IMG/VR virus record: IMGVR_UViG_3300045411_000075
Span: 1-20,143 of that record
Direction: 5' to 3' (one strand)
DNA length: 20,143 nucleotides
Source of the DNA: a virus
The notes under the pieces were generated by a model, which searched no databases, was not told where the DNA came from, and was given only the letters and a program-made list of their open reading frames with translations. The first letter of the stretch is position 1. Each line of letters opens with the position of its first letter. Both the position numbers and the translations under genes were made by a program. This document shows positions 1 to 6,257 of the stretch, in pieces.

Positions 1-7
1 CAATCAA

Positions 8-265
8 ATGAAATTGCTCACTCTTCTTTTACCACTATATCTTTTGGCAGAAGACAAAGCAATGCTGTTCTTCAACGAAGAAACGATAAACTATCGTTTC
101 AACTCTTCTACAGACAAAATCGATTATTCAAGCAGACTAAGATTTTTCAAGATCGATAATTTTAGTTCTGGCGTGATCATTCACTACAAATTCGAACCTA
201 CAAAAATATCTGAGATAACACAAACAACTCCAGATTCTCTCTTTTACATTAAATACAAATTTTAA
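8..265 (+). CDS. Small exported protein, unknown function
   Basis: An 85-residue protein that I do not recognise. It opens with a short hydrophobic stretch (one Lys, then a Leu-rich segment to about residue 14, ending in Ala-Glu), which looks like a short signal peptide of the kind common in Campylobacterota. The rest is polar and rich in aromatic residues and Ser/Thr, with no further membrane segment, so a periplasmic location is likely. It has no cysteine. The start is the first ATG. Only seven bases lie upstream, so its ribosome binding site cannot be judged. It is followed by another small exported protein behind its own promoter. Roles such as superinfection exclusion or lysis control are possible for small exported phage proteins, but nothing here shows them. 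Confidence 0.6.
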   Translation: MKLLTLLLPLYLLAEDKAMLFFNEETINYRFNSSTDKIDYSSRLRFFKIDNFSSGVIIHYKFEPTKISEITQTTPDSLFYIKYKF

Positions 266-271
266 ACTTTC

Positions 272-294
272 TTTTATGTAAATCACGTTATACT
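272..294 (+). promoter_or_regulatory. Promoter with TTTTA box and TATACT -10
   Basis: TTTTA at 272-276 lies 17 nt before the first T of TATACT (289-294). A second TATACT follows at 299-304. The same box-plus-hexamer arrangement recurs before five other genes in this window. It would drive the gene at 322. Confidence 0.5.
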
Positions 295-321
295 ATGCTA
301 TACTAAATTCAAAGGAATGAG

Positions 322-561
322 ATGAAATTTTTTACTATCCTTTTAATTTCCATTAGTTTGTTCGGCAAACAATGCGTTGTATATGAAGAAGCGTTCGTTA
401 CTTCAGCAGACTTGTATGAAGATACAAAAAACTGTTACGACTTGAAATATAGCATCTTGAGTTTCAAGCAAATGATCCTCATGGAATGTGATATGGATCC
501 AGATTATGTAACAATCATTTGGTATCTTCAAAATCAATATAATCAAAATTGCGAAAAATGA
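322..561 (+). CDS. Small exported cysteine-containing protein, unknown function
   Basis: A 79-residue protein with an N-terminal hydrophobic segment (residues 3-14, ending Leu-Phe-Gly) that looks like a signal peptide. Mature-part cysteines fall at 18, 38, 56 and 77. Four cysteines in a small exported protein suggest two disulfides in the periplasm. The Lys-Gln before Cys18 does not fit a lipobox, so a lipoprotein is less likely. AAAGGA at 311-316 sits five bases before the ATG, and a promoter-like sequence lies just upstream. It has a general likeness to the preceding exported protein (short signal, acidic and aromatic body) but no clear sequence identity. Function unknown. Confidence 0.65.
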   Translation: MKFFTILLISISLFGKQCVVYEEAFVTSADLYEDTKNCYDLKYSILSFKQMILMECDMDPDYVTIIWYLQNQYNQNCEK

Positions 562-580
562 ATTTCAATAGGAAATAAAA

Positions 581-643
581 ATGACACTTAATGAAATTGT
601 AAAGAAAGCTGATGAAAAGCCAGAACTTGATCCGATTGTTTAA
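581..643 (+). CDS. Possible 20-residue peptide or degraded gene start
   Basis: An ATG preceded by AATAGGAAAT (ribosome-binding-site-like, 567-576) opens a 20-codon frame that ends in TAA at 641-643. The peptide is charged, with Lys, Glu and Asp and a Pro near the end. The same frame stays open after the stop through the 11-bp repeat tract and beyond, which would fit a gene broken by a nonsense change and repeat expansion. It may equally be a leader peptide or chance. No function is proposed. Confidence 0.25.
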   Translation: MTLNEIVKKADEKPELDPIV

Positions 644-670
644 GAGCAAGCTGTAGTCCAGTTCAGGAAA

Positions 671-703
671 GGGATCCAGAAGGGATCCAGAAGGGATCCA
701 GAA
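671..703 (+). repeat. Three perfect 11-bp tandem repeats
   Basis: The unit GGGATCCAGAA occurs three times head to tail, at 671-681, 682-692 and 693-703, without mismatch. Each unit contains a GGATCC hexamer. The unit length is not a multiple of three, so copy-number change would shift any reading frame through it. The tract lies between a tiny frame ending at 643 and the promoter of the gene at 769. Confidence 0.9.
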
Positions 704-716
704 AGGTTAAGATTTC

Positions 717-739
717 TTTTAGCAATTGTATGGTATAAT
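717..739 (+). promoter_or_regulatory. Promoter with TTTTA box and TATAAT -10
   Basis: TTTTAGCAATT starts at 717, 17 nt before TATAAT (734-739). It closely matches the promoter at 3130, sharing TTTTA, CAATT and a GG just before the -10. It would drive the overlapping pair at 769 and 1104. Confidence 0.6.
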
Positions 740-768
740 ATGAATATCAATAAAGCAGGAGAAGAACA

Positions 769-1107
769 ATGTCAGACTATATAGTAGCAGAAACAATCCT
801 CTCACAAATCAAAGCTCTCGACCCTAGAGCTACATTGGCATGGGGTGCTAAAGAATTCATTGGTTTCACAGAATCTTCAAAAAATTTAGGCTCTCTTAGA
901 TTCAAAGCAACAAACAATCCAAATTTCAAAAGCATCTTCATCACAATCTCACTTGAATTCAATGATACATATACAATTTCTGCGTGGAAGATTGTCAAAC
1001 ATGAAGTTGTAGTGAAGACTAAACATTCTGATGTCTACTGCGATATGCTTGTAGATGTCATTGATTCAATTTTAGGATATACACGCTTGAAGAGTATAAA
1101 GCTATGA
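769..1107 (+). CDS. Conserved small phage protein (TILxQ...GAK family)
   Basis: A 112-residue soluble protein. The N-terminal pattern Glu-Thr-Ile-Leu-Ser-Gln (8-13), a Gly-Ala-Lys at about 26-28, a central Leu-Arg-Phe, and the Asp-Thr-Tyr (about 66-68) and Asp-Val-Tyr motifs match a widespread small protein of phages and prophages whose members usually read TILxQLGG then GAKxF. That family has no established function as far as I know. AGGAG at 757-761 supports this ATG. The stop overlaps the next ATG (ATGA), so it is translationally coupled to the HAD phosphatase gene. It is probably an early or middle gene, given the promoter upstream. Confidence 0.75.
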   Translation: MSDYIVAETILSQIKALDPRATLAWGAKEFIGFTESSKNLGSLRFKATNNPNFKSIFITISLEFNDTYTISAWKIVKHEVVVKTKHSDVYCDMLVDVIDSILGYTRLKSIKL

Positions 1108-1643
1108 AAAAACAATTGTTAGCAGTAGACGTTGACTTAACTGTCGTTGATCCAGTCACCCATCCAACACATGGATGGGTAAAATGGTATCATGATCAAA
1201 CTGGACATGATATCTATGAAGACGTAATCGGGAAGGAATTTCACTTGGACGACTTGATGCACAATCATCATGATCCAATGATTTTTTGGAAGAATCCTCA
1301 TATGTACGATAAGCTTGAACCAATGCCAGATTCGGTTCGTGTTTTGAAAGCGTTGTCAGAAAAATATGCAATTGCTTTTGTCAGTCATTGTTATCCCGAA
1401 CATCATCATTCGAAACATTATTTCCTAAAAAGACATTTTCCTTTCATGAGTGGATTTATCGACACGGGTGACAAACACTTGGTGCGTCCAGATGTGTTCA
1501 TCGATGACTATGCAAAATATCTTCGTCAGGTGAAAGATTTCAATCCCGCTTGCAGATGTATCAAAATCAAATCATCGATCAACAAAGAATCGGATGATTT
1601 CGAATTCCTTGACTGGAACGAAATTTGGCTAGCTTTAAAATAA
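1104..1643 (+). CDS. HAD-superfamily 5'(3')-deoxyribonucleotidase-like phosphatase
   Basis: A 179-residue HAD-fold protein. Motif I is the Asp-Val-Asp-Leu-Thr-Val-Val-Asp run at residues 9-16, with Asp9 as likely nucleophile and Asp11 as acid/base. Motif II Ser is in Val-Ser-His (about 93-95). The late segment Asp-Lys-His-Leu-Val-Arg-Pro-Asp-Val-Phe-Ile-Asp-Asp supplies the Lys of motif III and the acidic pair of motif IV. This resembles small 5'(3')-deoxyribonucleotidases, which dephosphorylate dNMPs. It is rich in His (for example 51-53 and 99-101). It overlaps the preceding gene by four bases and sits just before the modification cluster. A role in lowering dTMP in favour of a modified pyrimidine is an inference; another small-molecule phosphatase is possible. 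Confidence 0.7.
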   Translation: MKKQLLAVDVDLTVVDPVTHPTHGWVKWYHDQTGHDIYEDVIGKEFHLDDLMHNHHDPMIFWKNPHMYDKLEPMPDSVRVLKALSEKYAIAFVSHCYPEHHHSKHYFLKRHFPFMSGFIDTGDKHLVRPDVFIDDYAKYLRQVKDFNPACRCIKIKSSINKESDDFEFLDWNEIWLALK

Positions 1644-1703
1644 GCAGAAAGACAGCGTCGTTGAAAACGACAATCGAGTATATTTTATGGAAAAGGATAA
1701 CTG

Positions 1704-2573
1704 ATGAAGAAAAGAGACAGCGTAATTGCCGATTTAAAACAAAATGGATATGTAATCTTCCGCCATGCGATAGATGAACATGAAGCACAGAAAATCAAAA
1801 AAGATGCAATTGAGCTTCGAAATTTCTACAGCGAAGAGCTTGTTCAGGAACGTATGTTCTATCGCAGAGAGGGATCTCGCAATCGTCAAGGTGATGCAAT
1901 CATGGTTACGGACAGTACTGGGGCGTCCCTTCCAAATCTGAATATCAATATCTATCCTGAAATCAGTAAATGGTTAGCAGTGTATAATGATATCATCGAA
2001 GCAGCAATCGGTCGTGAAGCTATGAAGCCAGCATACCGTCGTTCAATGATGAATATTCAACAATATTTTGAAAATAGTTTCGAGGTTGTTGATCATTATG
2101 ATGGCGAATTCATTTCATATCACCATGAAAAGGATTCAATAACTGATGAAAATGTGTTGATGGTAGATAAGGCGTTGCTTCCACAATATGTAATGGTTCT
2201 CATTCTTGAAAATGAGAATGCAAACGGTAAGGGTACATACGTAAGAAAACATGATTCGGATGAACGTATCGATGTTGAACTGTTTGCAGGAGACGTTCTC
2301 ATTTTCGACAATATCAATATGCGTCATGGCGTTCCAGCACTCGACAAGCCTCGTATGATGATCGGCTTTAGAAACTTCGATTTCTATCCCATGTATTTCG
2401 AAGCTCACCCAGAAGGTGGACACAATTGGATTGAACTTCCTGATAACAAAAATGCGGGATGGATTCAAGATTGTATACCAGAAGATTCAGTGATGTTACA
2501 ACAAAATTTTATAACAGAATGGAAAGAGAAGGGATATGAAGAAAATGTCAGGAATTCACAACCAGCATTCTAA
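1704..2573 (+). CDS. 2-oxoglutarate/Fe(II)-dependent dioxygenase, PhyH-like
   Basis: A 289-residue protein with the features of the 2OG-Fe(II) oxygenase double-stranded beta-helix. The N terminus has the phytanoyl-CoA-dioxygenase-like opening Asn-Gly-Tyr-Val-Ile-Phe-Arg (14-20). The metal triad is probably His131-Tyr-Asp133 plus His208, in Gly-Asp-Val-Leu-Ile-Phe-Asp followed by Arg-His-Gly-Val. Arg217, nine residues after His208, is placed to bind 2-oxoglutarate. Such enzymes hydroxylate their substrate with O2. The substrate is not shown: free nucleotide, modified base in DNA, or a small metabolite are all possible. Its place before the P-loop, TS-family and hypermodification genes makes a base-tailoring role attractive. 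AAAGGA at 1692-1697 supports the start, and the 3' end overlaps the next gene by about 29 bases. Confidence 0.8.
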   Translation: MKKRDSVIADLKQNGYVIFRHAIDEHEAQKIKKDAIELRNFYSEELVQERMFYRREGSRNRQGDAIMVTDSTGASLPNLNINIYPEISKWLAVYNDIIEAAIGREAMKPAYRRSMMNIQQYFENSFEVVDHYDGEFISYHHEKDSITDENVLMVDKALLPQYVMVLILENENANGKGTYVRKHDSDERIDVELFAGDVLIFDNINMRHGVPALDKPRMMIGFRNFDFYPMYFEAHPEGGHNWIELPDNKNAGWIQDCIPEDSVMLQQNFITEWKEKGYEENVRNSQPAF

Positions 2574-3114
2574 ATGCAAACACATCTGTTTGTATGGTGG
2601 TCCAGGAGTTGGAAAATCTGGTACGGCTTCAGGTCTGTTCTCGAAAATGAAACGCAATCATATGGTCTGTGAGTACGTGACAGAGTACGCAAAGGATAGA
2701 GTGTTCTCGAAAGATTTCTTTACACTCGGTGATCAGCTTATGATCCTTGCAAAACAACATCACTCTTGGTACAAACTCGAAACGCAAGTTGAGTATACAA
2801 TCAATGATGGACCATTTTTACTGTCACTGGCATATGTTCAGGAAGGTGAGCATCTCCCCATAGACACATTCACGAAACTTATCATTGAGATGTATAAATC
2901 TTATGATACTCTTAATGTGTTCTTGGAACGTGATGCAGTAAGAAATGGTTATCAACAGTACGGGCGGAATCAGACACTTGATGAAGCAATCGAACTAGAC
3001 AACAAAATCAAAAGAATATTAAATGACAATGATATACCGTACGTCACGGTAAAAGTTGGGAAGAAAACAATCAAAAACATTTTCAAAATCATCAAGGAAC
3101 TAGAAGATTCTTAA
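2545..3114 (+). CDS. P-loop ATPase/kinase, AAA_28 (NadR-like) type; candidate 5-hmdU kinase
   Basis: A 189-residue single-domain P-loop protein. Walker A is Gly-Gly-Pro-Gly-Val-Gly-Lys-Ser at 18-25. A Val-Thr-Glu-Tyr-Ala-Lys-Asp motif, an Asn-Asp-Gly-Pro in the Walker B region and a late Phe-Leu-Glu-Arg with Arg-Asn-Gln are typical of a common phage ATPase family related to NadR ribosylnicotinamide kinase. ATG 2545 is preferred to ATG 2536 because AGAAGGG (2527-2533) is 11 nt from the former and only 2 nt from the latter. The family's function in phages is not settled. Here it lies upstream of a TS-family enzyme and a protein of the 5-hmdU DNA kinase helical family that lacks its own P-loop, so it could be the separate kinase that activates 5-hydroxymethyl-dU. 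That role is inferred from context only. Confidence 0.75.
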   Translation: MSGIHNQHSKCKHICLYGGPGVGKSGTASGLFSKMKRNHMVCEYVTEYAKDRVFSKDFFTLGDQLMILAKQHHSWYKLETQVEYTINDGPFLLSLAYVQEGEHLPIDTFTKLIIEMYKSYDTLNVFLERDAVRNGYQQYGRNQTLDEAIELDNKIKRILNDNDIPYVTVKVGKKTIKNIFKIIKELEDS

Positions 3115-3129
3115 CGAATTTTAAACTAG

Positions 3130-3153
3130 TTTTAACAATTCTTGAGGTATACT
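3130..3153 (+). promoter_or_regulatory. Promoter with TTTTAA box and TATACT -10
   Basis: TTTTAACAATT starts at 3130, 18 nt before TATACT (3148-3153). A strong AAAGGAAAGG ribosome binding site follows at 3161-3170, and the TS-family gene starts at 3179. It lies in the 64-base gap that separates the first part of the cluster from the TS-family operon. Confidence 0.65.
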
Positions 3154-3178
3154 CATTAAGAAAGGAAAGGAAATTCGA

Positions 3179-4294
3179 ATGCATATAATCAACGGTAACA
3201 CAATTAATGAAATCGCTCTAAAATCATGGAATTTGATTTTCAACACTGGAAATACTTCAACAAATCGCAATGCAGCATCGCTTGGTGGAATCAACGTAGC
3301 ATATGACGTATCTATACTTATGGAAAATCCACGCTCACGTCACCTCTATTTGGAAGGTCGTAAGAACAACATCTTTGCTGTATTCGGTGAAATGTTTTGG
3401 GTAATGGCTGGTCGGGAAGACACTGAATATCTAATGAACTTTATTCCACGTGCAAACGACTTCTCAGATGATGGGAAAACATGGCGTGCAGCATACGGTT
3501 CTCGATGGTATGAATATGGTCAGCTTCAAAATCTTGTAGACAAGTTCGTTGATGACGGTCTTTATACACGTCAAGCAATGTTGACTCTTTGGCATCCTGA
3601 GAAAGACACTAAAGAAATGCTTCAAGAAAAATATGGTCTCGAAAAAACAAAAGACACACCATGTAATCAGTGGTTGCAATTTTGGGTTGAATCTAAAACA
3701 AACCAGTTGAATATGAAAGTCATCCAACGTTCTGGTGATGCAATCTGGGGTACATTGAATATAAATCTTCCTGAATTCTCATTTTTGCACGAATTCGTCT
3801 ATCAAATGGTAAAACAAACGTACCCAGAAGTAAAGCTCGGAGTGTATCATCACAGCGTAACAAACTTCCATATCTATGAAGCAACAGCTCAACAAGCAAA
3901 GGATGCAATCGCAATCAAATATGACGGCAATTTTACTGAAAATGTAAAAAGAGCAGTGTTTCCAACAACTGTAACAAAAATGAAGCAGTTCTTCAACAAC
4001 ATCTGTGAAATTGTAGTGGATGAAAATCCTAATGCATATGATCGTATTCGTAACATCTTCAACTTCTTCGAAGTTCCAATGGAAGACAATATTGTCTATG
4101 ATTACGTAATCTTCACAAGAGTTTGGATGGCTTCTAAACGTGCTGGATACAAAAATGCAACGAAAGAAGAAAATGAAATCAGTGTTCCAGCTTTCTGTAA
4201 AACATCAAAGGATTTGATGGTTGCTATCGAAAATAGTCAGTTCAGAAACTTTGTTATTAGAGACAACGGGATGACAGTCAATACTATGTATTGA
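3179..4294 (+). CDS. Thymidylate-synthase-family enzyme, probable dUMP hydroxymethylase
   Basis: A 371-residue member of the thymidylate synthase/pyrimidine hydroxymethylase family. Visible family residues are Glu71 in Phe-Gly-Glu-Met-Phe-Trp, the Tyr-Gly-Ser-Arg-Trp segment at 106-110, Arg131, nucleophile Cys162 in Pro-Cys-Asn, the phosphate-binding Arg184-Ser-Gly-Asp187, Asn196 (at the dUMP-selecting Asn position on my alignment) and His231-Ile-Tyr233. The tryptophans of the usual Ile-Trp-Asp-Glu-Trp loop are replaced (Pro90, Asn93), and the usual Pro-Cys-His is Pro-Cys-Asn. Asn196, rather than the Asp of dCMP hydroxymethylase, argues for a dUMP substrate. The protein is about 100 residues longer than typical bacterial ThyA, with an extra C-terminal region after about residue 240. 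Given the downstream hypermodification genes, formation of 5-hydroxymethyl-dUMP is the better guess; plain dTMP synthesis remains possible. Confidence 0.8.
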   Translation: MHIINGNTINEIALKSWNLIFNTGNTSTNRNAASLGGINVAYDVSILMENPRSRHLYLEGRKNNIFAVFGEMFWVMAGREDTEYLMNFIPRANDFSDDGKTWRAAYGSRWYEYGQLQNLVDKFVDDGLYTRQAMLTLWHPEKDTKEMLQEKYGLEKTKDTPCNQWLQFWVESKTNQLNMKVIQRSGDAIWGTLNINLPEFSFLHEFVYQMVKQTYPEVKLGVYHHSVTNFHIYEATAQQAKDAIAIKYDGNFTENVKRAVFPTTVTKMKQFFNNICEIVVDENPNAYDRIRNIFNFFEVPMEDNIVYDYVIFTRVWMASKRAGYKNATKEENEISVPAFCKTSKDLMVAIENSQFRNFVIRDNGMTVNTMY

Positions 4295-4308
4295 AAGGAG
4301 AGAGAGAT

Positions 4309-4869
4309 ATGATAGCATTAACTGGTATCAGTGGTAGTGGAAAAGACTACCTTGTTTCATATTTGGTGAATGAACTCGGGTACACTCGAGTATCATTCTC
4401 AGACCAACTTAAAGAAATCTCCAATATGATATATCCATGGTTAGAAAAAGACTACCCACCAATTGTGAAAGAACAGCCTCTCGATGTGACAACTTCCATT
4501 GGTGAACACATTACGAAAACGCCACGCCAAATCTGGTTGAAACTCAATATGCTCAGAGATATTGAAGATGGCATTTTCATCCGAATGTTGGAAGAAAAAC
4601 TGGTAGCAATGGGGAGCCCCGACAAAATTGTAATTTCTGATATCAGACCTCAACTTGAATGGGACTGGTGCAAGAAAATGGGATTCACTACCATCTACAT
4701 TGATCCATTGAAATTGATCTATGAACCAAACGATTTCGACAAGCAAGTTCTCACATATAAAGACCAAGCTGATTATGTTTTCGAGAACGATTTTAAAGGA
4801 TTAAATAAATTTATACAATTTATGAAGGATGTGAATGAAAACAAAAAGGGAAGACATCCATTATTGTGA
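4309..4869 (+). CDS. Deoxynucleoside monophosphate kinase (T4 gp1-like)
   Basis: A 186-residue P-loop kinase. Walker A is Gly-Ile-Ser-Gly-Ser-Gly-Lys-Asp at 6-13, followed by a Ser-Phe-Ser-Asp-Gln-Leu-Lys segment typical of phage dNMP kinases. A later Ile-Ser-Asp-Ile-Arg-Pro motif includes the conserved Asp-x-Arg. T4 gp1 phosphorylates dTMP, dGMP and hydroxymethyl-dCMP to diphosphates; here the likely special substrate is 5-hydroxymethyl-dUMP from the preceding enzyme. The frame is open from a TTG at 4291 that overlaps the TS-family stop, but ATG 4309 has AAGGAG at 4295-4300 at good spacing and starts right before the first beta strand, so it is preferred. The 3' end overlaps the next gene by 35 bases. 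Confidence 0.85.
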   Translation: MIALTGISGSGKDYLVSYLVNELGYTRVSFSDQLKEISNMIYPWLEKDYPPIVKEQPLDVTTSIGEHITKTPRQIWLKLNMLRDIEDGIFIRMLEEKLVAMGSPDKIVISDIRPQLEWDWCKKMGFTTIYIDPLKLIYEPNDFDKQVLTYKDQADYVFENDFKGLNKFIQFMKDVNENKKGRHPLL

Positions 4870-5974
4870 TGTTGACATTTACAAAATCCGTATGGCTAAA
4901 CCAGAACTGAATGAGGATATCGTAAGGCTTCATCACTTGTACCTTACAGAACGTCACGAAATTTACAAGAAAAAAGAAATCGAAAAAGTGCCTGCTCCAT
5001 GGACAGAAGACGAAGTGTTCTTGAACTATCGTTTTACCAATATCCGTAGAGAACTTGACCGTGAATCGAAATGGCTGATCCAAAATGTTTGCGAGGTGGA
5101 CATTCCGTTGAAGGACAAAATCCTCAACTGTATTTTGTTTAGAACTTTCAATAAGAGCGAAACATCAAAACTGATTAACATGCCAATCATCGACATCGAG
5201 AACATAGATCTTGAATACTACAAACAGATTTTTATCGCTAAAGCGAAAGCTGACCCAGCTTATGTTTTCTTTACACCAGCTTTCATGACTGGTGGTCTTA
5301 AGAAAGGAAATGCATTTAAGAATGCTCCATACGTTAGAAGGACGGCAACAATTATCGACGCCATAGGCAACGTAGTCCGCACTGGTGAGTATATCGACTG
5401 TCGTGATTTCGTAAATGAAAACGATGGATATGATATCGTTGACTGGGAAAAGAATATTCCAACACGTATGTTACGTTTCGTACAGCGTGAAGCTAATGAT
5501 GGACTCGTTGACGACATTCTAAACGCAAAAGACCAAAAGACTGTATTTGACCGTTTGACTACAATCACTGGTCTTGGAGCTTTCTTGGCATATCAAATCT
5601 TCGTCGACTTCACATATATTCCTGAATTCAAATTCAGTGAGAATGAATTCGTTGTTTCTGGTCCTGGATGTTCACGTGGTCTTGACATGTACTTTAAGAA
5701 TAGAGATGGAATGAACTACGAGGAAGCATTATTCTGGTTACGTGACAATCTTGAAGGGGTGTGGAAGCAATATGGATTGCAATACTATCCAGAAGAGCTG
5801 TTTGATCACCTTGAAGAATTTGACAGAAACTACAATGTCATGATGCTAGAAAATAGTTTTTGCGAGCTACAAAAACTAGTCAAAGCAAAAACTGAAACTG
5901 GTCGTCCTCGTAACCGTTATACACCAACGCCGACTAAACAAGTTAACAAAACTACATTAGAAAATTTCTTCTAA
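4835..5974 (+). CDS. 5-hmdU DNA kinase helical-domain / aGPT-pyrophosphorylase family protein
   Basis: A 379-residue all-helical protein related to the DNA-glycosylase fold. It carries the family hallmarks: Pro-Trp-Thr-Glu-Asp (55-59), then Tyr-Arg-Phe-Thr-Asn-Ile-Arg-Arg-Glu-Leu-Asp-Arg (65-76), a helix-hairpin-helix-like Thr-Gly-Leu-Gly-Ala-Phe-Leu-Ala-Tyr-Gln (245-254) and Gly-Pro-Gly-Cys-Ser-Arg-Gly-Leu (276-283). Relatives occur in phages with thymidine hypermodification, as the helical part of 5-hydroxymethyl-dU DNA kinases and as alpha-glutamyl/putrescinyl-thymine pyrophosphorylases. They act on 5-hydroxymethyl-dU already in DNA. No P-loop is present here, so activation would need a separate kinase such as the one at 2545. 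The C terminus (from about 355) is Thr/Lys/Pro-rich and probably disordered. AAGGAT at 4825-4830 supports the start. Confidence 0.85.
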   Translation: MKTKREDIHYCDVDIYKIRMAKPELNEDIVRLHHLYLTERHEIYKKKEIEKVPAPWTEDEVFLNYRFTNIRRELDRESKWLIQNVCEVDIPLKDKILNCILFRTFNKSETSKLINMPIIDIENIDLEYYKQIFIAKAKADPAYVFFTPAFMTGGLKKGNAFKNAPYVRRTATIIDAIGNVVRTGEYIDCRDFVNENDGYDIVDWEKNIPTRMLRFVQREANDGLVDDILNAKDQKTVFDRLTTITGLGAFLAYQIFVDFTYIPEFKFSENEFVVSGPGCSRGLDMYFKNRDGMNYEEALFWLRDNLEGVWKQYGLQYYPEELFDHLEEFDRNYNVMMLENSFCELQKLVKAKTETGRPRNRYTPTPTKQVNKTTLENFF

Positions 5975-5993
5975 TCTAAGGGTCGTAAATATC

Positions 5994-6203
5994 ATGGATA
6001 TTCATAAACTGAGAATAACTCCAGAAAAATTGGATAGATTGTCTCAAGCTGAACTTGAGTATGTCATCCAATTGATAGACGAACACACTACAAATTACTC
6101 TTACGCTGCAAGAAATTACCCTCCTGAACGTCATGAAAAATACTCTGTACCATACTTGAAATTGTGGTCAGCTTTTAAATTGAAAGTGCTAGCTAAAGTT
6201 TAG
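5994..6203 (+). CDS. Small unknown protein in the modification cluster
   Basis: A 69-residue protein that I do not recognise. It is predicted mostly helical and is charged, with an aromatic-rich middle (Tyr-Ser-Tyr, Tyr-Pro-Pro-Glu-Arg) and a basic C-terminal helix. No signal peptide, no cysteine. An AAGG (5978-5981) precedes the ATG by 12 bases, a weak ribosome binding site. It lies 19 bases after the helical-family gene and before a promoter, so it ends that transcript segment. A small DNA-binding or partner protein is possible but unsupported. Confidence 0.6.
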   Translation: MDIHKLRITPEKLDRLSQAELEYVIQLIDEHTTNYSYAARNYPPERHEKYSVPYLKLWSAFKLKVLAKV

Positions 6204-6207
6204 CTGT

Positions 6208-6231
6208 AATTAATGTTAATTAGAGTATAAT
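6208..6231 (+). promoter_or_regulatory. Promoter with TTAA box and TATAAT -10
   Basis: TATAAT at 6226-6231 has TTAA at 6210-6213 and again at 6216-6219, placing the first at the same offset as in the promoters at 3130 and 11608. It lies in the 54-base gap before the amidotransferase gene, which has AAAAGGAAAG just ahead of its ATG. Confidence 0.5.
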
Positions 6232-6257
6232 AAAAATATTAAAAAAAGGAAAGAAGT

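Noticed and set aside
671-703. CRISPR array
   Set aside because: The repeats are 11 bp, head to tail with no spacers, and no cas gene is present.
1657-1671. Hairpin (6-bp stem, GTCGTT/AACGAC) after the HAD gene as a terminator
   Set aside because: The stem is short and is not followed by a T run; it may be chance.
3464-3727. Reverse-strand open frames such as this one and those at 2136-2468 and 4441-4767
   Set aside because: They are antisense to well-supported genes, have no ribosome binding sites and no recognisable protein features.
4291-4308. TTG start for the dNMP kinase
   Set aside because: ATG 4309 has AAGGAG at correct spacing and starts at the expected first beta strand.
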